Shown in pieces: positions 20,246-30,590 of a stretch of DNA of 64,000 nucleotides. The notes under the pieces were generated by a model. That model had not been told where the DNA came from and searched no databases. It saw only the letters and a program-made list of their open reading frames with translations. The translations under genes were made by a program, and so were the position numbers. The DNA is from Hysterangium stoloniferum (Eukaryota; Basidiomycota; Agaricomycetes; Hysterangiales; Hysterangiaceae): NCBI GenBank assembly GCA_015178975.1, contig WHVD01000022.1, positions 620,001-684,000 of the forward strand. The letters are read 5' to 3'. The stretch's first letter is position 1, and each line of letters starts with the position of its first letter.

Positions 20246-23144
20246 AAACTCGCAGAAGCGCGGCCTTACTTTAATTGTAATTTTAATCAGCAACGGAAAC
20301 AAAATTTTTGCATATCTTGTCTTGTATAATGTTACATTAGACCTTACTATTAGAAGTTGAATTGAAACAGTGTCCCGATGTCCCGATTAGGATTGATACC
20401 GAATTAGCTCTTGACCCATACATTCGTCTACCCGGCCCTGCAAGACAACTTGACTTGACACTCGTACGGATAAATAGACTTTGAAAGACCAGTTCCGACT
20501 CGGGTGTAATGGTCCGTGATCGCGATATTTTACTGACTTGTCTTCATATTGTTTTAGAGCACAATGTAGCTAGCGTAGCTGAACTGTATGGATTTCCATG
20601 GTAGTTGTGACTGTTGCCCTGTGGAACGCACACAAGCGTAAGTAATATTAAATCCTATTATTAAATCAATGCTCAGATCTGGTCAGATCGGCGAATACAT
20701 TAATTTATTAGTCTCTCTCTTCACGTGAAACATCTGGATGTTCAAAGTGAATGCAACCTCCAGCAAGTGGGAGGGTGTGTTTTGGAGTTTGATGCCAGCC
20801 GGCCCCGGTCGAGTGGACATCCATCATCAGTCATGCGATTCATGTCATTTCCAGAAGGGACACACGCTGATCTGGGCCCTCCCCGCACTGCACTGCACTG
20901 CACTGCTGCACGTCCTCCGAATAATCACTGAGCCTGCCTCCTCGGACGGGTTAGCAGCAGCTGGCAGAAACCGCCATTTGAGGCGCAGACGTCGGCGAGG
21001 CACCTGCACCCATTCACTGCCGTGACGTCCAAAGCGCCTTGCGCTGGCGTAATCAGAGCCCCGACCGAGGTGTGCGTGGATACATGGACTCGGACTCGAT
21101 AGCTTTGTGGCGCCGCTTTCGCGATGCATGACGTCTTCGTAGCAGAACTTCTGACGGATCGATCTGGCGCATGGCTCTGGGGAAATGTCCGATTGGTGAC
21201 TAAAGAGGCTGTTCTAGACTTTGTGAGGATTCTCAAGCAGCAGGCGAGCTGGGTCGACGTCAGGGTTATTTGTCAAGGCTCTCCCGAGCAAATAACTGCC
21301 CATCTTATTAGAGCAAGTCCATGCATATACACCACATCAAGTCCCATAATTCGGAGTCTCTACTGCAATAGTTACAGTTTGTACATCAAGCCAGCTGATC
21401 ATAATGACCTTAGATTAAATTTCCGCCATCATCCATAGCCATTAATGCACACGCTGTCATGAATATTATCTCTCAGCACTGTTACGAAATTAGTCTCAAC
21501 TCAATCAAGCGCAGCCACTCCTCCCCTGTCGTGCTGAAGGCAATGGTGCCAGCTCCTGCAGCGAACCGGTTGTCCTTGCCGCTGCAAGCTCTGTATAGTC
21601 TGGAATTGCTTCCTGGCTTGAAGGAAGACCGAGCACCACGGGGGTGGGGTTCGGGCAACGGAGGCCTGCCGAGCAGAAGTGTCAAGAACCAAGTGTCCTT
21701 GTTGTCGAGTTGGACGTCTGACATGGTGAACAGACAGGAGGGTGACGGATAATCTCACAGGCTTTGATAGAAGCTGCAGAAGTGGGGGCCGGAGATTACT
21801 TGAAGCACAGGATGTCAGAGGCAATCAAGACCGTCGACTGGCGGTAAAGTGTTTCGAGGGCATCATAGTGGAACATTACTTTGGCCGTGAAGGTCTGTCC
21901 CCTGTTCCTGCTCTCCAGAAAGGGAGCATCGACATGATGGATAAGTGTACTCTTGGGAAAGTCTAAAGGAGCGAGACCTTCGCCAGGGAAGACAAGATAT
22001 GTCATGAGACGGAAAGGCACTTGATCGTAAAGTAGGGCCACTCTGATCGCAGTTGGCCTCGCTCCGAAACCTAAATATCCCCCAAAGTACTACGTAACCT
22101 CGGCGGAGTGATTCCACATAAAAATAGAAAACATGCCCGCCGAGGTCGCATCGGATGCTGGAAAGTCAAAGTAGAAAAGTCGGGACTCGTCCAAAACGAA
22201 CCAATTCGAATGCATCAATGCTGACATAAGGGTTACAAGGACGCGAAAGATAATTGCACGTTCTCAAGACGGAACAAACGAGAGGTGTTAGCCGATAAAT
22301 AGTAAATGCCGACCCGCGCAGATTGCGGACTGGTAAAGACTTGCGGCGACTTGCCAACAGATCAGTTAACCCCCGTTAGCATGCTCAAACAGCACTGCCA
22401 AATGATAATGATAGAGCAACAGTTGGTGTTAAGTGATAAGGACCTTGTGAACTAAAGTATCGGGGGCTTGGCAGGAATTCAAACGAATTCAGTCACCACA
22501 AGTGCAGGCACAGCCACTGCATCAAGGGCGGGCAACGAAATTACGAAACGGGCAAGGATGGGCCCGTTCCTATGAGGTACTCTGTTGTATCTTTTGACAG
22601 CGTTTTGGAGAGAGAAAAACACAGCCTGAGTGCACAGCTCCAGAACGGTAGCGCCACCCCGAACAAGGTACACTTTCCAGCTCTGTTCGCTTTCGGAGTT
22701 TCGAATACTTAGTTCAAGTCTGGAAGTGTGAAGGGTCCGTAATTGATATCCCCCATGCCGATTTTTAATGTTTCAGCTTGAAACCAAAATGCGATCGAGC
22801 TCAAGAACGGACTTTAGAAACCTGCGCTCGTTAAGTTAAAATCTCCATCATCACCTTCCAAAAAAAGAACGAGTGCTGGAGGTGGACTCAATGTTGTCCA
22901 CTGGCAACAGCACACTGAATGTTCCGACCCCAGAAGTGGTGTATTGTGTGGGATATTACTGTAAATGAACCGAAAAAGTGGATAAAGTGTACCAATCCTG
23001 TTTGGTATATCTTTAAATTATAACTGTGTGCGCAATGACCGGACTGGCCGGACAAGCAGCTCCCTTTACGTGTTCCACAATGCGCGGAATCTCACTGTGG
23101 AGACTAATATTTAGCGCTTGCTCCACCAAGTATAAAATAAATAT
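20246..23144. other. Host-like DNA without a confidently recognised gene
   Basis: Overlapping short frames occur on both strands around 20725-22120, and their mutual overlap argues against most of them. The most protein-like is 21796-22041 minus, listed separately. A CTGCA repeat run lies near 20885-20905. No transposon ends or RNA genes were seen. Confidence 0.35.
21796..22041 (-). CDS. Possible small unknown protein or gene fragment
   Basis: An 81-residue frame starts MALLYDQVPFRLMTYLVF and reads with a normal amino-acid balance ('LDFPKSTLIHHVDAPFL', 'TFTAKVMFHYDALE'). A possible GT-AG intron follows (donor gtaatc near 21801, acceptor cttctgcag near 21777), after which the reading ends within a few codons. 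I do not recognise the family. It could be an exon of a larger or decayed gene. Confidence 0.25.
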   Translation of the reverse strand: MALLYDQVPFRLMTYLVFPGEGLAPLDFPKSTLIHHVDAPFLESRNRGQTFTAKVMFHYDALETLYRQSTVLIASDILCFK

Positions 23145-23502
23145 GCAACTCAAATCCCTAGATCCGTGACATCAAGATAGCAATGTATTTCATATATGAC
23201 ATATTTCCATGTAAAACTTGCCAGAAAATACGCATCAAAGAACTCGAAAAACAGAAGGCCGAGAGACAGACCTGGGAATAAAAAGAGAGCCTTAGAGACA
23301 CAGTTAACGTTATACTGCAGAGATGCAACTCAAATCCCTAGATCGGTAACATCAAAATAGCAATGTATTCTGTAAAAGAGATGTGGTATATTTCCATATA
23401 GAACTTGCCAGAAAATACGCATCAAAAAACTCGAAAGATAGAAGGCCGAGAGGCAGACCTGGAAATGAAAAGAGAACACAGTTAACGTTATACTGCAGAG
23501 AT
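23145..23502. repeat. Tandem duplication, two units of about 180 bp
   Basis: 23145-23324 and 23325-23502 both run from 'gcaactcaaatccctagat' to 'gttatactgcagagat'. They differ by scattered substitutions and small indels, including a different middle near 23190/23370. Neither copy codes for anything recognisable. Confidence 0.9.
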
Positions 23503-26500
23503 GGTAGCAGTACAGTGTCAATATATTTCTGACAAGGGCTGGGATTGCTGAAATTCTACAGGCTGTACAGACAGATTCCTATGACAGATGAGTGGTACAG
23601 GGCTAAACGCTAAACGTGAGCGGTGATCTAGGCAGTCCCCAATCAATCAAAACAGCTTCACAACTGTGGTTCTATTCGAGGCAATAAAGGCTGTAGATCA
23701 AAAACACGTCTACTAGAGCTGACCATAGCAGTCTCGATTTTTCTGGTCTGTTGTTTTTTTTTGGATCCCAAGCTTATTATGTTCAATGAAGATCCATAGG
23801 ATTGACTAAATAAATTCCCTGAGTGCTGACAAAGGACCAAAGCATACCCACCTGAAGATAAATATCACGAATCAGAGTGATACCATAATTCAAAAATGTT
23901 ATGTACCTGACATAAATCACCCAGCTTCTCTTAGCACCAGAGAAGAATGTCAATACAGCAGATAGGAGACATGATCCTCGCGGAAGAGTACCGGAGTAAA
24001 AAATCTCCCCGACAGAAAGGCTTTGAATTCTGAGGACAGTCAGATCAAATAAAGAAGACGGTCAAGATAGATTATCCCTCATCAACTATTTTAATAGACA
24101 TGCATGGGCTGCAAGGGCGGGGGGGATCGGTCGAAAGGCTGGTAAGGCGAGAATATCTTGCACACATAATCTTGTGGAGATTTATGAATATGTCATCGGC
24201 CGGCAGCTAATATGTCGGTCATCTGAGATAGTATAAGTGCAGCAGTAGAACCCGGATCAAGGCGCGTGTTAAGGAGTAGAATCCACAAACGGAACTAAAG
24301 CTGTAGATCTGTGTTCCATCGTGGAGCCATATGTTATTATCATTACTGGTGTCCTGAAAAAGTGCTCGCCAGACGGCCAAGTTCCGTTTCTCTCTGCCTG
24401 AAAAAAGGAAAAAGCATGCTTTGAAATACAGCCGCCAAATGACCTCAATCCACCGGTGACCGGAAGCCCGAGATGGCCTGAAGGTTAAAGGCGGCTGTCG
24501 CAATGATTGTATATCCCTTATTCCCACGCATTATTATTCCTGGTAGATAGAGAAATAAGGTGTAAAGATTAATTATTTACAATGACAATATAAGAATGAT
24601 ACAAAGATTCAAAAGTTCGCATCATCTAGAGAATGATCTGAAACGCATTAACTCACCAGCCCAAAAGAAATAATCATAACGCCTATATTGAACGGGCACC
24701 AACATGCCGTGAGTTGATGATACAATAATTACAGCAACCTTGACGTGTCCAGCTTAACAACTGACAAATAGCTTAAGATGGCGCAGAGAGCATGTAGTCC
24801 GTCCAGCATCAGATGTTAGAGGCGACAGACGAATTACCAGATGAAAAATTAAGTTGCATGACTGGCACATAGGGGAATTGAGCGCAATAACGATGATGTC
24901 GGAGAGAGAGCATGAATATGATGGATCGTGACACATTCGACGTAGGACGTGGCGAAGCCAAGGGTTTTAGATAAGAAGTAAGGACCAGCGAGTAAAGAAC
25001 CAGGGTGCTGGATATCTAGATATAGGAGATGGGTGAACATTTGGGTTCCAAGTCTTAACTTTCCTGCTATATAAAACACGCCCGGTAAGTCGATATCACG
25101 TCAATTATATAGGTTCGGTACTTAGAAAAATCCTGTATGCCGAACATGTCGTGTCAAAGCCAATAAAAACGCCTTTTTAACGCATCATGATCCATAAACA
25201 CAATTGGAGACATAGGAGCCTGTTAGGACAGCGAAGAACCTTCCTCACACGGATTAAACCGGCTCCTTCAATGACGGGATAGTCTGGAGAAGTTATTTCA
25301 TATTTGCTCTCGAAAAATCGTTGCGGGACTTAGAAGGTATTGTCAGACAGAAAATGGAGAAAACATATTGAGACCTGACTTACAGTGTCAAAAATGAAAA
25401 CAAGACTTTTACGTAATCAATCTGTTCACGCTACGTTATTCCTTGAAAACTTACATGGTGAAGCTTAAGTCTAAATAGACTGGCGGAGGATGCACTCTTC
25501 GTACGCTTAGCGAAGTAGCAAAAATAGGATTCGACTCCACGTGATAGAGCCGAACCCACACAGAAGATGTATTCCACCACCTCTAATGACAGATGTGCCA
25601 GACTCCAAGAACCGACTTCAGGCGACAGTACAGATAATTTTACAAGAGCCTATGAGGATAGAAAGTCCAGCGGAGCGCTGGGGATGACACCAGGCTCAGT
25701 ACGTCAGACTCCCACATAACTGATATCCTCTTATATCAAGGTACGAACGGGTAATGCCAGGCCATCACGGTTCACAGCGATAAGTGTTGAAACGGGGAGG
25801 ACGTCTATACTCCAGGGAGTAGGCGACGTCACTACCATGGACGTTGTTGAAAATTTTTATTGTAAACGGAAGGGTGGGATTATCAAAGATGCAAGAATCC
25901 ACCAAGTGGGAATGATTCTGCGCAGACCGGAGACTTCCACTCGCACGATTACATTGCGCGCTCGGGAGTAACACCGTCAACTTGGGAGGGGGCTTGTATA
26001 GGTGGCTGAGCTGCAGCGTTCGGAGCCGAGAATGTAAACTATGCGAGGAAACGAGCGGAGGGAGTAATAGACGATCTGATACTTGCCTAATACAGCATGC
26101 TTCATGTGGTTTCGAAGGGGATTGGAGTGAGCAAGGGTGGTACTTATCATGAAATAGGCGCGGAGGGCAAGGGTCTTTCGCAGGAAAACATTTCTGTGAA
26201 TGTCAGGCAGAACTCTTGGAAAATTCATAGGCCCTCCATATCGCACACAATGGCCCACTATCCTCTTATGTGCGGTAGTTTCGATCAACTATATCTTGGA
26301 ATCCTTTGAGTGCTCCTCGTCTACACCAGGCACCTCAATTACCTTCACGACAAATGATGGCGATAGCTAACGAGATACATTATCTATAGCAATCATTGGT
26401 CGTAGTCCATGACAAGGACCTATTTTTAAGGACTCTGGGAAAAGAATTCGAAGAGAAGGGTCGTCGTGGTGAAAGTAGTATTGGATCGTGTGCACGCAAA

Positions 26501-26859
26501 CTGGTGTTCAATGCTGGCGGATTCGGCGTTATTGATGAGGAAGGAGAGTATTGGAATGAGAGAGAATGATGCAATGGTAGGTAAGAGCTATTGAGGAGCT
26601 AACCAATGTAACCTTTGAGAATAGAATTAATCATGCCCTTGCCTCCATATGATCTGTGAGTAGATCTGGAGTACGTAATCGGCTGTTTGTATGAGCAGTA
26701 AGTATCTCCATACCTTCTCCTTCCCTTCGAATGCAAGTGCCTTTTCTACATCTCATTCACCGCACATGCGCGGCAACGAATACAAATACTTAGGAACCAT
26801 ATTTATATTTATATAATCCGACTCGTTTATAAGTTGTTGTTTTATTCTTATTTCATTTT
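23503..26859. other. Host-like DNA, no recognised gene
   Basis: Several short minus-strand frames cluster here (24219-24527, 24849-25079, 25765-25980, 25977-26288, 26380-26574). They could be exons of an unrecognised intron-rich gene or decayed genes. None shows a motif I can name. No terminal repeats or target duplications were found. Confidence 0.3.
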
Positions 26860-27212
26860 TATTATGGAGCTATGGAGTACCTCATCCTGTTTCTAGAAGA
26901 GATAGGAAGTTTTTAAGTACTAGAGAATTTCTAACACTAATGCTGATCTTTCATCTAAATCCTCAAGGTTTCTGTCTGCTAATAACCCCGGAAACACCCC
27001 CCCCTTTATGCTAGTCGAGGCTTGGCTAACTTGGAGTACTTTGTCCCATGTCTTGTTTACATCACTCTTTGATACTGCCCTATGTTTGTAATGTAATGAG
27101 TTTGTAGATAGAATCTCCATTTGTATCCTATTTCCATGGTTTTAGTCCACCAGTTTCTGGCCTCCTCCTTTGTAGGTGTCACTTGTGCCTCTCCTTCCCT
27201 ACCTATCCTCCA
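26860..27212. other. Boundary zone between host-like DNA and repeats
   Basis: A minus-strand frame at 27120-26920 (MEILSTNSLHYKHRA...) has no recognised domain. The zone leads directly into the minisatellite and may be the edge of an old element. Confidence 0.3.
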
Positions 27213-27537
27213 TGGGGGAGTGAGTGGAATGGTGATGGGGGAGTGAGTGGAATGGTGATGGGGGAGTGAGTGGAATGGTGATGGGGGAGTGAGTGGAATG
27301 GTGATGGGGGAGTGAGTGGAATGGTGATGGGGGAGTGAGTGGAATGGTGATGGGGGAGTGAGTGGAATGGTGATGGGGGAGTGAGTGGAATGGTGATGGG
27401 GGAGTGAGTGGAATGGTGATGGGGGAGTGAGTGGAATGGTGATGGGGAGTGAGTGGAATGGTGATGGGGGAGTGAGTGGAATGGTGATGGGGGAGTGAGT
27501 GGAATGGTGATGGGGGAGTGAGTGGAATGGTGATGGG
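27213..27537. repeat. Minisatellite, 23-bp unit, 14 copies
   Basis: The unit is gggggagtgagtggaatg followed by gtgat, repeated 14 times with almost no divergence; one copy is a base short. The unit is not a multiple of three, so apparent minus-strand protein (Pro/His/Ser repeats) cycles through frames and is not likely to be a real product. The high identity between copies suggests recent expansion. Confidence 0.95.
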
Positions 27538-27707
27538 ATGGAAGGCTAAGGTGCTACAATACAACAAAACAAGTGTTGGGGGCACCACAGGCAGTGCTGG
27601 GGTACCGATAGTGAGATGACAGATGGTAACAAGGTTAAAGTGGCCTGCAGGGTTCAAAACAGTTGGGATCCTAACACCCACCACAAAAAAGCAACACCTC
27701 AGACTGC
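27538..27707. repeat. Short dispersed repeat related to 14326-14400
   Basis: 'gaaggctaa.gtgcta' followed by 'aaacaagtgttgggg' appears both here and near 14326-14365, so the two sites hold pieces of one old repeat family. The remainder up to the LTR at 27708 is unclassified. Confidence 0.5.
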
Positions 27708-28236
27708 TGTCACAACTGTCACAAAATGACAAAAACATACAAGATCAATTTTGACAACTCTTCAATCAATTCAACTTTGACACACCTTCAACTCAATGAA
27801 CAAACTTCAACAAATCTTGACTTGATGAACATTTGACTTTATTCAACAACTTTGACTAACTGTCAGGGGACAAGCTTAAGTTTTCCAATTTCACTCCTGA
27901 CCTTCCTTAATATAGTTTCATAAGTAAAGGGTGAGGGCACCTTGTTGTTATCACATTTTCAAACTCCGCTGCACCCTTAGTTAGTCACCCACTAGCCGAG
28001 GATTCCTTAGACTTTTCTCTTTGGATTCCCTCTGCTAGGTAAGTAATACTGTATTCTACATGTATGTAACTAAATATGTATACAACTTACTTCATATTTC
28101 CTCTGCTAGTGCCCCAACTCAGTCATAGTGCAAGTCAGTGTGGTCTAGAGAGTTGCCCTTACACTAACCTTTGACTTGTCTCATTTCAACATCTCATTTT
28201 GACATCATGAATGATTTCATTCATAAGTCATAACAT
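27708..28236 (+). mobile_element. Old LTR (TGTCACAAC family), partial, split by another solo LTR
   Basis: It begins TGTCACAACTG and shows the family pattern of repeated '(t)tgacaactcttcaa' words. It resumes after the inserted solo LTR with 'cttgtctcatttcaac...catcatgaatgatttcatt', matching the LTRs at 43278-43707 and 53588-54009. Where those read TTCGAC this copy mostly reads TTGAC or TTCAAC, so it has lost nearly all CGs and is probably much older. It stops where the LTR at 28237 begins. Confidence 0.75.
27861..28163 (+). mobile_element. Solo LTR, 303 bp, inside the older LTR
   Basis: It begins TGTCAGGGGAC and ends TTGCCCTTACA, with target duplication ctaac at 27856-27860 and 28164-28168. 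It shares 'ccttagacttttctctttggatt.cctct' and its end with the LTRs at 61234-61548 and 63527-63843, and more distantly with 59607-60004. Confidence 0.85.
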
Positions 28237-28987
28237 TGTTACGACTGTGTTGCAACCCTGTCACAACCCGATGGTCCCCAATGATACCATTGTCTGCCTA
28301 CGTTTCAAGTCATTGGCCAAGTCATTGTATCGGCAACCATCAGTACACTGACACTGATGTATACCTTCATGGTGATCAAGCCCCATTTATGCCCCTGTCA
28401 AGTTATGCTCATACCATCTGGTTATGCTTTGATACATCCCCTTTTATTTATGATGATCCATTCTACTCTATGTTTCACATATGCCCATATATACTTGTAG
28501 CTCTTGGACTATTCCCTTTTCTCATAATTCCACTCTCAGTTAATCATGGCTTCCAATCTTATCATAACCTTCCAGTTCCTAGTCAAGTTTATTTGTCACT
28601 AACTGGACATTCCTGCTCTTACCTTAGTTAGTATTTCGAGACACTGATAACTAGTATTTAAGTCCAACTGTAATGTAGCTACAAAGCAATCAGAATATCG
28701 ACTCAGAACACTTGTATACATCTCTCATAGTCTCACCCAAAGTATCCCACTTTCCACCTCTGCTTGCACTCGCTCACCCCCAGTCTCCAACCCTTTTGAC
28801 CCAACCCTCAACTTATCCTTCACCTTCCGATCGGTGACTTACCGAGAGGATTGTTTGACAGGACTAGTTTTCTGTCCACCTGAAATTTAAGGACACCTGA
28901 CGGTAACTTGCGAGGGTACAGCACATAAGCTGAAGCCAAGTCCTTCTGTTTGGTCTACCAACATCAATCAGTTTTCTGTTCTTAACA
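28237..28987 (+). mobile_element. LTR (751 bp) of the TGTTAC...TTAACA family
   Basis: It begins TGTTACGACTG and ends TTCTTAACA, full length and colinear with 10096-10846. No internal chromovirus sequence is attached. It is followed at once by an inverted partial copy of the same LTR, so its right target duplication is not visible. It lies at the end of the older LTR at 27708-28236. Confidence 0.85.
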
Positions 28988-29190
28988 GGATGTATCAAAG
29001 CATAACCAGATGGTATGAGCATAACTTGACAGGGGTGTAAACAGGGTTTGATTGCTGTGAAGGTATACACCAGTGTCAGTGTACTGACGGTTGCCGATAT
29101 GATGACTTGGCCAATGACTTGAAACGTAGACAGACAATGGTATCATTGGGGACTGTCAGGTTGCAACAGGGTTGCGACACAGTCATAACA
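28988..29190 (-). mobile_element. Inverted first 200 bp of the same LTR family
   Basis: This is the reverse complement of the first 200 bp or so of the family LTR (it ends '...cgacacagtcataaca', the reverse of the TGTTATGACTGTGTCG start). Together with 28237-28987 it forms an inverted pair with the long arm only partly matched. Confidence 0.8.
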
Positions 29191-30590
29191 AAAAGGAAGG
29201 GAAATGCCACCAATGACATCACTGGAGACAATACTAATATTACCCCTACATCAAAACTGTCTATAGCTAATACTACAATTGTGCCCACAGGAACAGTTAC
29301 TGATGTTACAAGGGATAAATGTTATGCCCTCATGACTCAATCCATACACCCACACAAGTCTCATATCACCACTTATGTTGATTCAGCTGCTAGTGACCAC
29401 TGCTTTGTTGACATTAATGACTTCTCCACATATGGGTCCTTCAATGGAAAGGGAAAGAGTGGTACAACAGCCATAGCAAGTGGAACCTTCAATATACCTA
29501 TGTGTAACCAGCACTGTAAGAAAATGAGTCATATTCAATTGGAAGGTAGTTGGCATTGCATTTTAAAACATCTCACACATCCCAGATTTATCACAAAACC
29601 TGATTTCCATTGGCCATATCGATAAAGCAGGCTGTTACTCCATTTTTGGAGGGGGAGGAGTCACATTTTTAAATAAAAACAACCAGCCATTCATGCATGG
29701 GTGGGGTGTGGAGACCATGTATATGTAAGATACTTATACTTTGTGACCAGCCCAGCACCCACACAAAAAATATAGACACATCAATCAGCAGAGTCAACAA
29801 TGCACTGAAAGCAAAGAATATTGTGAAACAGATGAACCCTTTAAACTATCAATTGCAGATGATTATGCAACAAACAGCAACCTTGACAACAACTCACCAA
29901 TTACCAACATAGATGCATGCCAACCAGCATCCCCATAACCCATGTTACCACATCACTCCCCATGACACCATGTACCAACAAAAGCAATTATTGACTCACA
30001 GTGCATGGAACACATGGCAAGGGAGGCAGGTGAGAAGTGGGTGGCAAATACTCAATTGCCTGCCAATGTCAACAACATCAAGGTTTTTGCTACCACCACA
30101 GACAAAATCCCAGACCCATGTAATTATTGGCACCCTAATTCTTATGCTAAGGCAATGACTCAACCTGATATCTGGGCTGTTCCAATTGCCAAAGAATTAG
30201 CGGTCATGAAGGAACAAGAAATCTGGGAAGTCACTATTTGTCAATATGGCATCATGCTTCCATTGATAACCTGACTGACATTTTCACTGATCCACTTCCC
30301 CATGTAACACATCTAAGACAATGCATTGGTCTCCACCTATGTAACCCTGAAGAGCATGTTTAGCCAGAAGGAGTGTTATGAACTAAGTCTTACACATGCC
30401 TAAGGGAACATGTGCACTCAGAGTGCACAGCAAACAATAACATTGATCAAGGGTATTGAATAGTCCTTGTACCCAACATTTACCAGTTCCCCTTTGTCCC
30501 TTTTGTCCAATCCTTATCCTTTTGTCCCACAATGCCTTACCACCACTTTTTGGTGTCCATTGTTCTCTTTTCATATAACTACCCACATTG
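29191..30590 (+). mobile_element. Ty1/copia element remnant with part of the 3' LTR
   Basis: Pieces of a Copia polyprotein appear in order: a protease region around 29360-29480 ('DSAASDHCFV'), the pre-integrase stretch around 29580-29720 ('GCYSIFGGGG'), the start of reverse transcriptase around 30090-30240 ('DPCNYWHPNSY'), and the very end of RNase H around 30250-30362 ('NLTDIFTDPLP'). Most of integrase and RT is absent. A purine tract (agaaggag) precedes a TGTTATGAAC start at 30374, the beginning of the 3' LTR, which fades into host-like DNA near 30590. An old, broken fossil. Confidence 0.8.

Noticed and set aside
27199-27738. Minus-strand frame with repeating Pro/His/Ser peptides
   Set aside because: It is the translation of a 23-bp minisatellite whose length is not a multiple of three. 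The reading cycles through all frames and has no conserved flanks.
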